From assembly GCA_039028635.1 (NCBI GenBank), contig JBCCHV010000050.1, positions 1 through 49,245 on the forward strand: a stretch of DNA of 49,245 nt, given 5' to 3'. The position numbers and the translations under genes are program-made. The stretch is from Acidobacteriota bacterium (GTDB lineage Bacteria; Acidobacteriota; Thermoanaerobaculia; Multivoradales; JBCCEF01). Of this stretch, positions 40,450-48,335 are shown one piece after another. The number at the start of each line of letters is the position of its first letter. Within the stretch, counting starts at the first letter, position 1. The notes under the pieces were generated by a model. It was given only the letters and a program-made list of their open reading frames with translations. It was not told the DNA's origin and searched no databases.

Positions 40450-43400
40450 ATGTTCGATCTTGAATTCACGGGCGAGCGCATGGTCCCCGGCAAGGTGGAG
40501 CCGGAACTGCAACTCGAACACGCTTCACGGTACCACTTCGCCGGCCAGCTAGCGCGCGGTCGGCGGGTGCTCGACTTCGGCTGTGGCGCCGGCTACGGCG
40601 CCGCCATCTTGCAGAAGGCCGGGGCCCGATCGACCCTCGGCTGCGACCTGGCAGCGGACGCCATCGCCTTCGCCCGCAGCCGCTATCGCCTCCCGGACCT
40701 GCAGTTCTTCGTCACCGACTGCGAGCAAGCCGCCCTGCCGGACGGCGCCTTCGATCTGATCGTCGCCTTCGAGATCATCGAGCACCTGCGCTCCTACCGC
40801 AGCTTCCTCGCCGAGGTCCGTCGGCTCCTGGCACCGCAAGGGCTGTTCATCCTGTCGACGCCCAACAAGGAGACCTACCGCAGCGAGCCGGGGGCGGCAC
40901 CGAACCCGTTCCACGTTCACGAGTTCGAGCTCGGCGAGCTGCTCGATGAGCTCGAGCCGCTCTTTCCCACCGTCCAGGTTCTCGGCCAAAGCCACACCGA
41001 AGGGGTGTTCTTTTCGCCGGCTTCTCATCAGGGGGCGCCGGAAGCCCGCCTGCAGCGGCCGCGACGGCAGCGCCGCGAGCCCCAGGCCGACTACCTGATC
41101 GCGGTCTGCAGCGATGCCGAGCTGGCACCCTCGGCGAGCTACTTTCACATCGCCGAGAGCAACGCCCTGCGCAACCGCACGGAACGCGTCCTGGAGCTCC
41201 AAGGGGAGCTCGAAGAGCGCACCCGTTGGGCCAAAGGACTGGAGGACGAGTCGGCGCGCCGGGGCCAGCGAATTCTCGAGCTGCAGGACGAGCTCGAAGA
41301 GCGCACCCGCTGGGCCAAAGGCCTGCAGGAAGAGTCGGAAGGGCGGGCGCGACGCATTCTCGAGCTGCAGGCGGAGCTCGAAGAGCGCATGCGCTGGGCA
41401 ACCCAGATCGAGAAGGAGCGCGAAGAGAGCGGACGCCGGGTCCTCGAGCTGCAGCGCGAGCTCGAGATCGTCGGCCAGTCGGTGCAGCGCCTCGCCGGCC
41501 TCGAAGACAAGGTCGCCGAGCGGCTGCAGGCCATCGAAGCCTCGGTCAGTGACCGTCTTGCCCCCTTCGAGGGCACCGAAGAGCGCTTGATCCAGCGGCT
41601 GGCCACCCTCGAAGCCCGTTTCGAGCACGGCGAGAGCGAGCTCGAGCAAGCCCTGCGCTGGCACCACGAGAGCCTGCTGCGCCAGCGCCAAGAGCTCGAG
41701 AGCCAGCGCGATGAGCTGTCTCGCGGTACCCGCCAGGCGCGCGACGCGACTCGCCGGGTGGCCCGCCACGAGATCGAGCTGCAAACCCTCACCCGCCGGG
41801 CGCGGGAGGTCGAGACCGCCGCCAAGACCGCCCAGCAACTGATCGACGTGCTGTGGGGTAGCCGCTCCTGGAAAGTGTTCGCGGCCCTGCGTCGCTCCCT
41901 TTCCCTCGGCGGCCGGCGCAAGCCCCCGGCGGGCGCGCCGAGCCGTCTCCCGGAGGCGCCGCGCGCCCTCCAGGAGCCCTCGCCGGCGCCCGCCCTGGCG
42001 GGCCTGCCGGAGGTCACCCAGGCCACCGAGGCAACCCTCGAGGTCGTGGTCCACGTTCCCGAATCGAGTCCCCTCGCCTGCCTCCCGGCGGTCGCCGAAG
42101 CATCCCGCCAGCACCCCTTGCGGGCTCACGTCGCCGGACCCGGCGCCGAGGTGGTGGCCGCCCTCGGCAATCTCAGCCCGATCGCTGCCGAGGAGCCGAT
42201 CTCAGCCCTGCTGGCGGCGGCCCGCAGCGCCAGCGCTCCCTTCGTGGTTCTGGTGTCGGGCGACGTCGCCCTCGAGACGGACGCCTTCGATCGCCTGCTC
42301 GAGACCTTCGAGGCGGAACCGCAAGCAGGTCTGCTGAGCGGCAAGATCCTCGACCCCCAGGGGAAGGTCGCGGAAGCCGGCTCGGTCCTCTGGCGAGACG
42401 GCTCGAGCACACCCTATGGTGCCGGCCTCGAGAGCGATGCCGCAGAGATCTCGTTTCCTCGCTGGGTCGACTTCGGTCGCTCCCAGTTCCTCGCCCTGCG
42501 CACCGCCGACGCCGCCGAGCTCGAGGTCTCGTCGCGGGACGAGGAGGCCACCATCGAGCTCGCTCTGGAGCTTCGGCGCCGCGCCCTGGGATGCCTCTAT
42601 CAGCCGGCCATCACGGTGCGCTCGGCGCGCTCCCTGGCGGCGAGTCCGGCGGCGCCACGCCCCGAGCTTCGTCAACGCTGGAGCGAGTCCCTCAGCCGCC
42701 AAGGGGCGGTCAGCGAGGACCTCGACCGCCATCGCGAGCCCAGCCGCCGCCGGCGCGCCTTGATCATCGATCATCGCGTGCCGACACCGGACCAGGATGC
42801 CGGCTCGGTGCGCATGACGGCCCTCGTCGAGGCCCTCCGGGAGACCGATTTCCAGGTCACCTTCCTGCCCGAGAACCTCTACGAGATGGCCCCCTATGGC
42901 CAGGCCTTGAGGCAGCAGAAGGCAGAGCTCATCGTCACCCCTCAGTACACGTCCCTCGAGTCCTATCTCGAGCGCCACGGCGAGGCCTTCGACCTCGTGC
43001 TGGTGTCGCGCTTCCATATCGCTTCCGGCTGTCTCGATCTGGTGCGCCGGCTCTGTACCCACGCTCGCCTGGTGTTCGACACCGTCGACCTGCAGTTCCT
43101 CCGGCTCGAGCGCCGGGCGGCCCTCGAGCAAGACGCCGATCTCGAGGAAGAAGCCCATCGCCTGCGGGAGTCGGAGCTCCAGCTCGCTCGCAAGGCCGAC
43201 GCCACCCTGGTGGTGAGCCGCAGCGAGGCCGAGATCCTGGGGCGCGAGGCGCCCGACCTCGACGTCCGCCTCCTGTCTCTGATCCACTCGACCACGGCCC
43301 CGGCGCAGGGCTTCGAGGAGCGCCGAGACTTCTACTTCGTGGGCGGCTACGAGCACCCTCCGAACATCGACGCCGCGCGCTGGTTCGTGGGCGAAATCCT

Positions 43401-43875
43401 GCCCAGGGTGCGGCAGGAGCTTCCGACGGTCCGCTTCCTGCTGATCGGCAGCAAGGCTCCCGCCGAGCTGCGCGCCCTCGCCGACGAGCACACCGAGATC
43501 GTGGGCTTCGTTCAGGACATGGATCCCTACCTCGACGGCTGCCGGCTCTCGGTGGCACCGCTGCGCTACGGTGCCGGCATCAAGGGCAAGGTCACCCAGA
43601 GCCTGAGCCATGGCCTGCCCTGCGTGATGACCTCGGTGGCCGCCGAAGGCATCGGTCTGAGCCACGGCGAGGACGCCATGATCGCCGACGACGCCGACTC
43701 CTTCGCCCGCGCCGTCATCGAGGTCTACCGCGACGCCTCCCTCTGGCAGAGCCTGTCGCGGGCCGGCCTGCAGCGCATCACCGAAGACTTCTCGCCCCGG
43801 GCCGCTCGACGCGCCATCGAGTCCCTGTGCCACGATTTCGGACTGACCGCCGGAGCTCCTCGAGATGAACGCTGA
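40450..43875 (+). CDS. Methyltransferase / coiled-coil / glycosyltransferase fusion
   Basis: The 1141-residue protein has four parts. Residues 1-190 form a SAM methyltransferase (VLDFGCGAGYGAAIL, LIVAFEIIEHL). Residues 243-354 are four exact-length 28-residue coiled-coil units, each with a core like RILELQxELEERTRWAKG, and a further coiled coil runs to about 490. Residues 560-760 resemble a degenerate GT-A domain (SAPFVVLVSGDVALETDAFDRLL). Residues 775-1130 are a GT-B glycosyltransferase (DHRVPTPDQDAGSVRMTAL, FYFVGGYEHPPNIDAARW, VAPLRYGAGIKGKV). The layout recalls chain-length-controlling enzymes such as WbdD, in which a methyltransferase and a coiled-coil ruler cap a growing polysaccharide. 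ATG 40450 follows GGAGGAGCGGAG. Confidence 0.8.
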   Translation: MFDLEFTGERMVPGKVEPELQLEHASRYHFAGQLARGRRVLDFGCGAGYGAAILQKAGARSTLGCDLAADAIAFARSRYRLPDLQFFVTDCEQAALPDGAFDLIVAFEIIEHLRSYRSFLAEVRRLLAPQGLFILSTPNKETYRSEPGAAPNPFHVHEFELGELLDELEPLFPTVQVLGQSHTEGVFFSPASHQGAPEARLQRPRRQRREPQADYLIAVCSDAELAPSASYFHIAESNALRNRTERVLELQGELEERTRWAKGLEDESARRGQRILELQDELEERTRWAKGLQEESEGRARRILELQAELEERMRWATQIEKEREESGRRVLELQRELEIVGQSVQRLAGLEDKVAERLQAIEASVSDRLAPFEGTEERLIQRLATLEARFEHGESELEQALRWHHESLLRQRQELESQRDELSRGTRQARDATRRVARHEIELQTLTRRAREVETAAKTAQQLIDVLWGSRSWKVFAALRRSLSLGGRRKPPAGAPSRLPEAPRALQEPSPAPALAGLPEVTQATEATLEVVVHVPESSPLACLPAVAEASRQHPLRAHVAGPGAEVVAALGNLSPIAAEEPISALLAAARSASAPFVVLVSGDVALETDAFDRLLETFEAEPQAGLLSGKILDPQGKVAEAGSVLWRDGSSTPYGAGLESDAAEISFPRWVDFGRSQFLALRTADAAELEVSSRDEEATIELALELRRRALGCLYQPAITVRSARSLAASPAAPRPELRQRWSESLSRQGAVSEDLDRHREPSRRRRALIIDHRVPTPDQDAGSVRMTALVEALRETDFQVTFLPENLYEMAPYGQALRQQKAELIVTPQYTSLESYLERHGEAFDLVLVSRFHIASGCLDLVRRLCTHARLVFDTVDLQFLRLERRAALEQDADLEEEAHRLRESELQLARKADATLVVSRSEAEILGREAPDLDVRLLSLIHSTTAPAQGFEERRDFYFVGGYEHPPNIDAARWFVGEILPRVRQELPTVRFLLIGSKAPAELRALADEHTEIVGFVQDMDPYLDGCRLSVAPLRYGAGIKGKVTQSLSHGLPCVMTSVAAEGIGLSHGEDAMIADDADSFARAVIEVYRDASLWQSLSRAGLQRITEDFSPRAARRAIESLCHDFGLTAGAPRDER
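41176..41511 (+). repeat. Four in-frame 84-base repeats coding 28-residue coiled-coil units
   Basis: Four consecutive units of exactly 84 bases start at 41176. Each codes a variant of the LELQ-ELEERTRWA heptad pattern (four heptads per unit). The last unit is the most divergent. Equal lengths imply recent unequal exchange or selection on coil length. Confidence 0.75.
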
Positions 43876-45241
43876 AGGCTGTCGACTGGCAGTCGTTTTC
43901 GCCCAGCACGATCGCGACAAGTACCCGCGCTCCCTGCTCCGGCTGCTCGGAGTCCTGGGCGAGATCCCGACCCTCGAGACCACCATTGTGGTGGTCGACA
44001 ACCTGAACGCCGGCGACTGGAGCCACGCCGTCTCGAACAATCTGTTCCACATCGGCGGAGACAACAGTGCCTGGGAGTTCTCCGCCTTCGAGCGCGGCCT
44101 CGAGTGGCTCGACGGACAGAACAACCGGGCCGATGTCTACCTCTTCGCGACCGACGCCCTGCTCGCCTACGGCGAGGACTTCCTCGCCCTGGTGGATGGC
44201 GAGGTGCTGGAGGCCAGCCATCAGCTCGGCGCCTGCATCGGCTGGATCGACAGCTTCATGGAGCCCTGCCGGATCCTCGACTTCTCCTACGACTCCTGGA
44301 TTCGCACCAGCCTGGTGTTCGTCCCTCAGCCGGTGTTGCACAAGGTGCGCCCGCTGGCCTGGCCGCTGCGCCACGAACAGTTCTTCGGCAGCGGGTTCTC
44401 CCAGCCCTTTCTGCCCGATGCGCCGATCTCGGCCAACCTGCAGAAGCTCCTGCTCGAATGGCTGACCCACAACGTGATCGAAGAGAGCCAGCTCGAGGAG
44501 ACCTGGCACTCGCGCTTCGATCTCGCCCCGGAGACCTTCCATCGCTTCCGCGACAAGGTGATGGCAATCCTGCGCGAGCACCTGCTGTCGGCCCGCCTGC
44601 ACGCCCTCGGGGTGCCCTGCTTCGACTACCGGGCCGTGCGCAAAGCCGGCGGCATCGAGGCCTGTGATCTCCTCGGGAGCAGCGCGGGACGGGCCTGGCA
44701 ATGGCTCGGCTGGATGCAGATGGACTCGGCCACGCCGCGGCGGCCGCTGGGCGCCGTCGGATCCCGCGTCGAAGCCCCGACCTTCGTTCTGATGATCGGT
44801 GCGGAAGACGGCGAGCTGGCTCGCGGACTCTGCGAGGAAGTCCTGCCCCTGGTTCTGCAGCGCCACAGTCGCTCGCGCTTCTTGGTCTTCGGCCAGTCGA
44901 TTCCGGGGCGCGTGCGTGAGCTCCATTGCCAGGGCAACGTGCTCGTCGCCGAGGACGGCGAAGCGCCCCAGGAGCGACTCGACCACGCCACCGCGCTGCT
45001 CGCCCTACCCTCCGCGGGCGGCGTGACCGAGGCCATCGAGCGCGGCGTGCCGATCATCTCGGCCGACCTCGCCCTCGGCGACCGACGCGGGGAGCCCGGT
45101 ATCCACTATCTCTCGGCCAGCAATCGCTGGCAGGTGGCCACCGCCTGCTGCCGTCTGATCGAGGAGTCGGAGCTGCGCCCGGCCCTCGCCGAAGCCGCCC
45201 GAGAGCTGCTCGCCAAGCCTGCCCTCGCCCCCGGCGCCTAG
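43865..45241 (+). CDS. Glycosyltransferase-like protein
   Basis: The 458-residue protein starts at ATG 43865, overlapping the fusion gene by 11 bases. Its N-terminal part (about 1-290) has ETTIVVVDNLN, GDNSAWEFSAFERGLEWL and DVYLFATDALL, similar to small GT-A-like proteins that act in rhamnan/capsule loci. The C-terminal part (about 300-450) resembles the back half of a GT-B enzyme (ATALLALPSAGGVTEAIERGVPIISAD). Probably works with the fusion protein on the same glycan. Substrates unknown. Confidence 0.65.
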   Translation: MNAEGCRLAVVFAQHDRDKYPRSLLRLLGVLGEIPTLETTIVVVDNLNAGDWSHAVSNNLFHIGGDNSAWEFSAFERGLEWLDGQNNRADVYLFATDALLAYGEDFLALVDGEVLEASHQLGACIGWIDSFMEPCRILDFSYDSWIRTSLVFVPQPVLHKVRPLAWPLRHEQFFGSGFSQPFLPDAPISANLQKLLLEWLTHNVIEESQLEETWHSRFDLAPETFHRFRDKVMAILREHLLSARLHALGVPCFDYRAVRKAGGIEACDLLGSSAGRAWQWLGWMQMDSATPRRPLGAVGSRVEAPTFVLMIGAEDGELARGLCEEVLPLVLQRHSRSRFLVFGQSIPGRVRELHCQGNVLVAEDGEAPQERLDHATALLALPSAGGVTEAIERGVPIISADLALGDRRGEPGIHYLSASNRWQVATACCRLIEESELRPALAEAARELLAKPALAPGA

Positions 45242-45308
45242 CGGTCGGCAAGGGCCTCACGCAGGTCCCCGAGGGCCTCCGAGGCGCTCCTACATCCTTG
45301 CTGGCTGG

Positions 45309-45314
45309 TATCCT
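45309..45314 (+). promoter_or_regulatory. -10 element at the pilB-like gene (possible leaderless start)
   Basis: TATCCT at 45309-45314 ends six bases before ATG 45321. The stretch TATCCTGAGCCCATG closely matches TATCCTGCCTCCATG at the antitoxin gene. No ribosome site or clear -35 is seen. Confidence 0.4.
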
Positions 45315-45320
45315 GAGCCC

Positions 45321-47081
45321 ATGAGCCTGACGCCCGATCTGGTCGCCGATATCCTGGTCCGCCAGGGTTCCATCACCGAAAAGCAGGGCCAGCAGATCAA
45401 GGCCGAAGCCAAGATCCTTCCCAACCGGCTGCGCTCGGCCAAGAGCTACGCGCAAAAGGCCTTGGCCTACGACATCGTTCAGCAGCTCCGACTGCGGGAC
45501 CAGCGCCAGGGCGTGGCGCTGACGGAGAACGAGATCGCCGAGGCGATCGCCGCCGATGCCGGCCTCGACCACGTCCGGATCGATGCCCTGAGTCTCGACG
45601 CCGACCTCATCGAGACCAAGATGTCGCGGCCCTTCGCCAAGCGTCATCGCATGCTGCCGCTGGCGATGACCAACGGCCGTCTGCGCCTCGCCTGCGCCAA
45701 CCCCTACGACATCGAGGGTATCGACTCCTTCCGGCGCCTCGCCGGCCGCGACATCGAGCTGGTGGTGGCGAGCGAGCCGGACATCCTGAAGGCGATCACC
45801 GAGTTCTATGGCCTGCGCCACTCGGTAAAGCGAGCCGAGCGGGACCTGCGCGGCGGCATCGATCTCGGCAATCTCGAGCAGCTCGTCCGGATGAAGAGCG
45901 AGAGCGAGATCGAGTCGAGCGATCAGCACGTCGTCAACGCCGTCGAGTTCATGCTGCAGCACGCCTTCGACTCGCGGGCGAGCGACATCCACGTCGAGCC
46001 AAAGCGCGACGAGAGCCTGATTCGCTTCCGCATCGACGGGGTGCTGCACGACATTCAGAAGATGCCGAAGGTGGTGCACAAGGCGGTGGTCAGCCGCATC
46101 AAGACCATGTCCCGCCTCGACATCGCCGAGAAGCGTCGACCCCAGGACGGCCGGGTCAAGACGCTGCGCAACGGTCGCGAGGTCGAGCTGCGCGTTTCGA
46201 CCCTGCCGGTGGCCTTCGGCGAGAAAGCGGTGATGCGGATCTTCGATCCCGAGGTCCTCACCCAGGAGCTCGTCGGGCTGGGCTTCTACTCCGAAGAGCA
46301 GGTCCTCTTCGAAGACTTCATCAGCCGCCCCCACGGCATCATCCTGGTCACCGGGCCCACCGGTTCCGGCAAGACCACCACCCTCTACTCGGCCCTCAGC
46401 CAGATCGGCAACGCCGAGATCAACGTCACGACCATCGAAGACCCCATCGAGATGGTCCACGAGGCCTTCAACCAGACGGCCGTGCAGCCCAAGGCGGGGG
46501 TCACCTTCTCCGCCGCCCTGCGCCACATCCTGCGCCAAGACCCGGACGTCATCATGGTGGGCGAGATCCGCGACGCGGAAACCGCCGGCTACGCCATCCA
46601 GGCCGCCCTCACCGGCCATCTGGTGCTGTCGACCCTGCACACCAACGATGCCGCCTCCTCGATCTCCCGTCTCGCCGACCTCGGCGTCGAGCGCTTCCTG
46701 ATCAGCTCCACCCTGATCGGTGCCATGGCCCAGCGGCTGGTGCGCAAGATCTGCCCCCACTGCACCACCGACCGCCACCTGACCCAAGACGAAGTCGCCA
46801 GCCTGCGGCTGACCGTCCCCGAAAAGCACCGAGTCAAGGTCAAAGAGGGTGCCGGCTGCTTCGAATGCCGCAGCACCGGCTACCTCGGGCGCTCCGGAAT
46901 CTTCGAGATCCTTCCCCTCGACGAAAAACTTCAGGAGCTCACCATCGCCGGCGCCGACGCCGCCGAAATCAAGCGCGAAGCCATCGGGCGCGGCATGAAG
47001 ACCCTGCGCCAGTCCGCCCTGAGAAAACTCGCCGAAGGCGTCACGACGGTCGAAGAAGTCATCCGCGTCACGGGAATCTAG
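45321..47081 (+). CDS. PilB/GspE-type secretion ATPase
   Basis: The 586-residue ATPase has an N-terminal MshEN-like region (about 60-160, with FAKRHRMLPLAMTNGRLRLACANP), the Asp box SDIHVEP, Walker A GPTGSGKTTT (344-353), the Walker B RQDPDVIMVGEIRD, the His box LVLSTLHTNDA and a zinc-binding tetracysteine (CPHC about 478, CFEC about 512). It powers assembly of type IV pili or a type II secretion pseudopilus. The MshEN region may bind c-di-GMP (inference). No other pilus gene is in the window. Length and motifs are normal. Confidence 0.92.
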   Translation: MSLTPDLVADILVRQGSITEKQGQQIKAEAKILPNRLRSAKSYAQKALAYDIVQQLRLRDQRQGVALTENEIAEAIAADAGLDHVRIDALSLDADLIETKMSRPFAKRHRMLPLAMTNGRLRLACANPYDIEGIDSFRRLAGRDIELVVASEPDILKAITEFYGLRHSVKRAERDLRGGIDLGNLEQLVRMKSESEIESSDQHVVNAVEFMLQHAFDSRASDIHVEPKRDESLIRFRIDGVLHDIQKMPKVVHKAVVSRIKTMSRLDIAEKRRPQDGRVKTLRNGREVELRVSTLPVAFGEKAVMRIFDPEVLTQELVGLGFYSEEQVLFEDFISRPHGIILVTGPTGSGKTTTLYSALSQIGNAEINVTTIEDPIEMVHEAFNQTAVQPKAGVTFSAALRHILRQDPDVIMVGEIRDAETAGYAIQAALTGHLVLSTLHTNDAASSISRLADLGVERFLISSTLIGAMAQRLVRKICPHCTTDRHLTQDEVASLRLTVPEKHRVKVKEGAGCFECRSTGYLGRSGIFEILPLDEKLQELTIAGADAAEIKREAIGRGMKTLRQSALRKLAEGVTTVEEVIRVTGI

Positions 47082-47137
47082 CGGTTCTTACTGACCGATC
47101 CAAGTCCGACAACACCTGAATAGTCCTCGCGCGAGAA

Positions 47138-47525
47138 GGGTTGGGTTCGGCGGGTCTCTGCGCTCCGCTGGACCGCCCGCGAGAAGGAGTGTCAGCCTCC
47201 GAATCGGCCCGTTCCGGACCAAGCCTACCTTTCTCGCCAGCCTCCTGCTGCGCGGTTGTGAGTTACCGCATCTCCGGCGTCTTGCGACCTCTTCGCGTCC
47301 TCGACGTACTGAAAGTACGCCTGTGGCGCTCCGAAGCCGCACTCCTTGGATCTGCAGCAACTCACAGCCGCTCGCGACGGAGTTGGCGAGAAAGTGCAGG
47401 CTCAGCACAACTCGCCTTCGGCTCAAACAGATGCCTCCGTTCCTCCTCCACGGGCCGAGTCTCGGACTTCCAAGAACCTTGCCCGCGGGCTCACGCTCCG
47501 CTCCAAGACCCACCGAACCCAACCC
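47138..47525. repeat. Giant imperfect inverted repeat (~390 bp)
   Basis: The arms are centred on GTACT-GAA-AGTAC at 47306-47318. Paired blocks symmetrical about 47311.5 include CTTTCTCGCCA (47229-47239) with TGGCGAGAAAG (47384-47394), and GCGGTTGTGAGTT (47252-47264) with AACTCACAGCCGC (47359-47371). Outer blocks are GGGTTGGGTTCGG (47138-47150) with CCGAACCCAACCC (47513-47525). On transcription it would fold into a long hairpin. No coding frame is convincing. It may be a large REP/MITE-like element or a structured RNA. Confidence 0.7.
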
Positions 47526-47585
47526 ACGGACCGGTAGAGCGCCTGCGACCACCCACTACACCGATCTCTGAGATTTGAGCCCCCG

Positions 47586-48240
47586 AGCCACCTCCAACGG
47601 AGTCTTCCGGGGCCTGGTGAGCGAGCACGGAGCGCAGGTGTTTGAGCGCCACTGACGAATCCGAAGCAAAAAAACCGTCAAAGGAGCACCCCCTCCTCGA
47701 AGCCACTACCAGACGCGCGAGTTCCGAGCACCGCGCGCAGCCACCAGGACACGGACGACGGCCCAGCAAGATCCACCTCCCCCTCCCCACCTTCGGAGCC
47801 CGCCGCGCCCCCGCAAGCCCAAACCCCCAGCCACCTCCATCGGAGTCGTCCGGGGCCTGGTGAGCGAGCACGGAGCGCAGATGTCTGAGCTCCACCTACG
47901 AATCCGAAGCCGAAACCCTCAAAAGAGCAACGCTTCATCGAAGCCACCAACAGAAGCGCGAGTTCCGAGCACCGAGCGCAGCCACCAGGACACGGAAGAC
48001 GGCACAGCAAGCTCCACACCCCCCTTCAACCCTTCGGAGCCCGCCGCGCCCCCGCAAGCCCAAACCCCCAGCCACCTCCATCGGAGTCGTCCGGGGCCTG
48101 GTGAGCGAGCACGAAGCGCAGATGTTCGAGCTCCACTTACGAATCCGAAGCCGAAGCCCAACGCTTCATCGAAGCCACCAGCAGACGCGCGAGTTCCGAG
48201 CACCGAGCGCAGCCACCAGGCCCTGGACGACGGCCCAACA
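47586..48240. repeat. Tandem array of ~242-base units (2.7 copies)
   Basis: Units begin with AGCCACCTCC at 47586, 47829 and 48070 (periods 243 and 241); the last is cut at about 48240. Each unit contains two near-identical GAGCACxGAGCGCAG words, and a CCTGGTG...CACCAGG inverted pair. The units differ by small changes, not by frame-keeping ones, which argues against coding. Purpose unknown. Confidence 0.75.
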
Positions 48241-48260
48241 AAGAAAAAGCGGCCATAAGA

Positions 48261-48292
48261 AAACGGCGGGCCCCCGAAGGAACCCGCCGTTT
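48261..48292. terminator. Bidirectional-type terminator
   Basis: AAACGGCGGG (48261-48270) pairs perfectly with CCCGCCGTTT (48283-48292). On the minus strand the stem is followed by TCTT, fitting termination of the secreted-protein gene that ends at 48336. Confidence 0.75.
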
Positions 48293-48335
48293 CATCCCTG
48301 CCCAACGAGGTGGGAACAGGCCTCTGAATCAGCTC

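Noticed and set aside
42202-44124. 640-residue minus-strand frame opposite the glycosyltransferase fusion
   Set aside because: Low-complexity shadow in very GC-rich DNA; the plus frame contains recognisable enzymes.
47141-47578. Plus-strand frames over the giant inverted repeat
   Set aside because: Composition fits non-coding GC-rich DNA, with no ribosome sites and no domain pattern; the inverted symmetry explains the sequence better.
47586-48240. CRISPR array
   Set aside because: Units are about 242 bases with no short repeat/unique spacer pattern and no cas genes nearby.
47491-48305. Long minus-strand frames with recurring peptide (RSPGPGRLRWRWLG) over the tandem array
   Set aside because: They have no ribosome sites, the periods 243 and 241 shift frame between units, and changes do not preserve codons. 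They are by-products of the DNA repeat.
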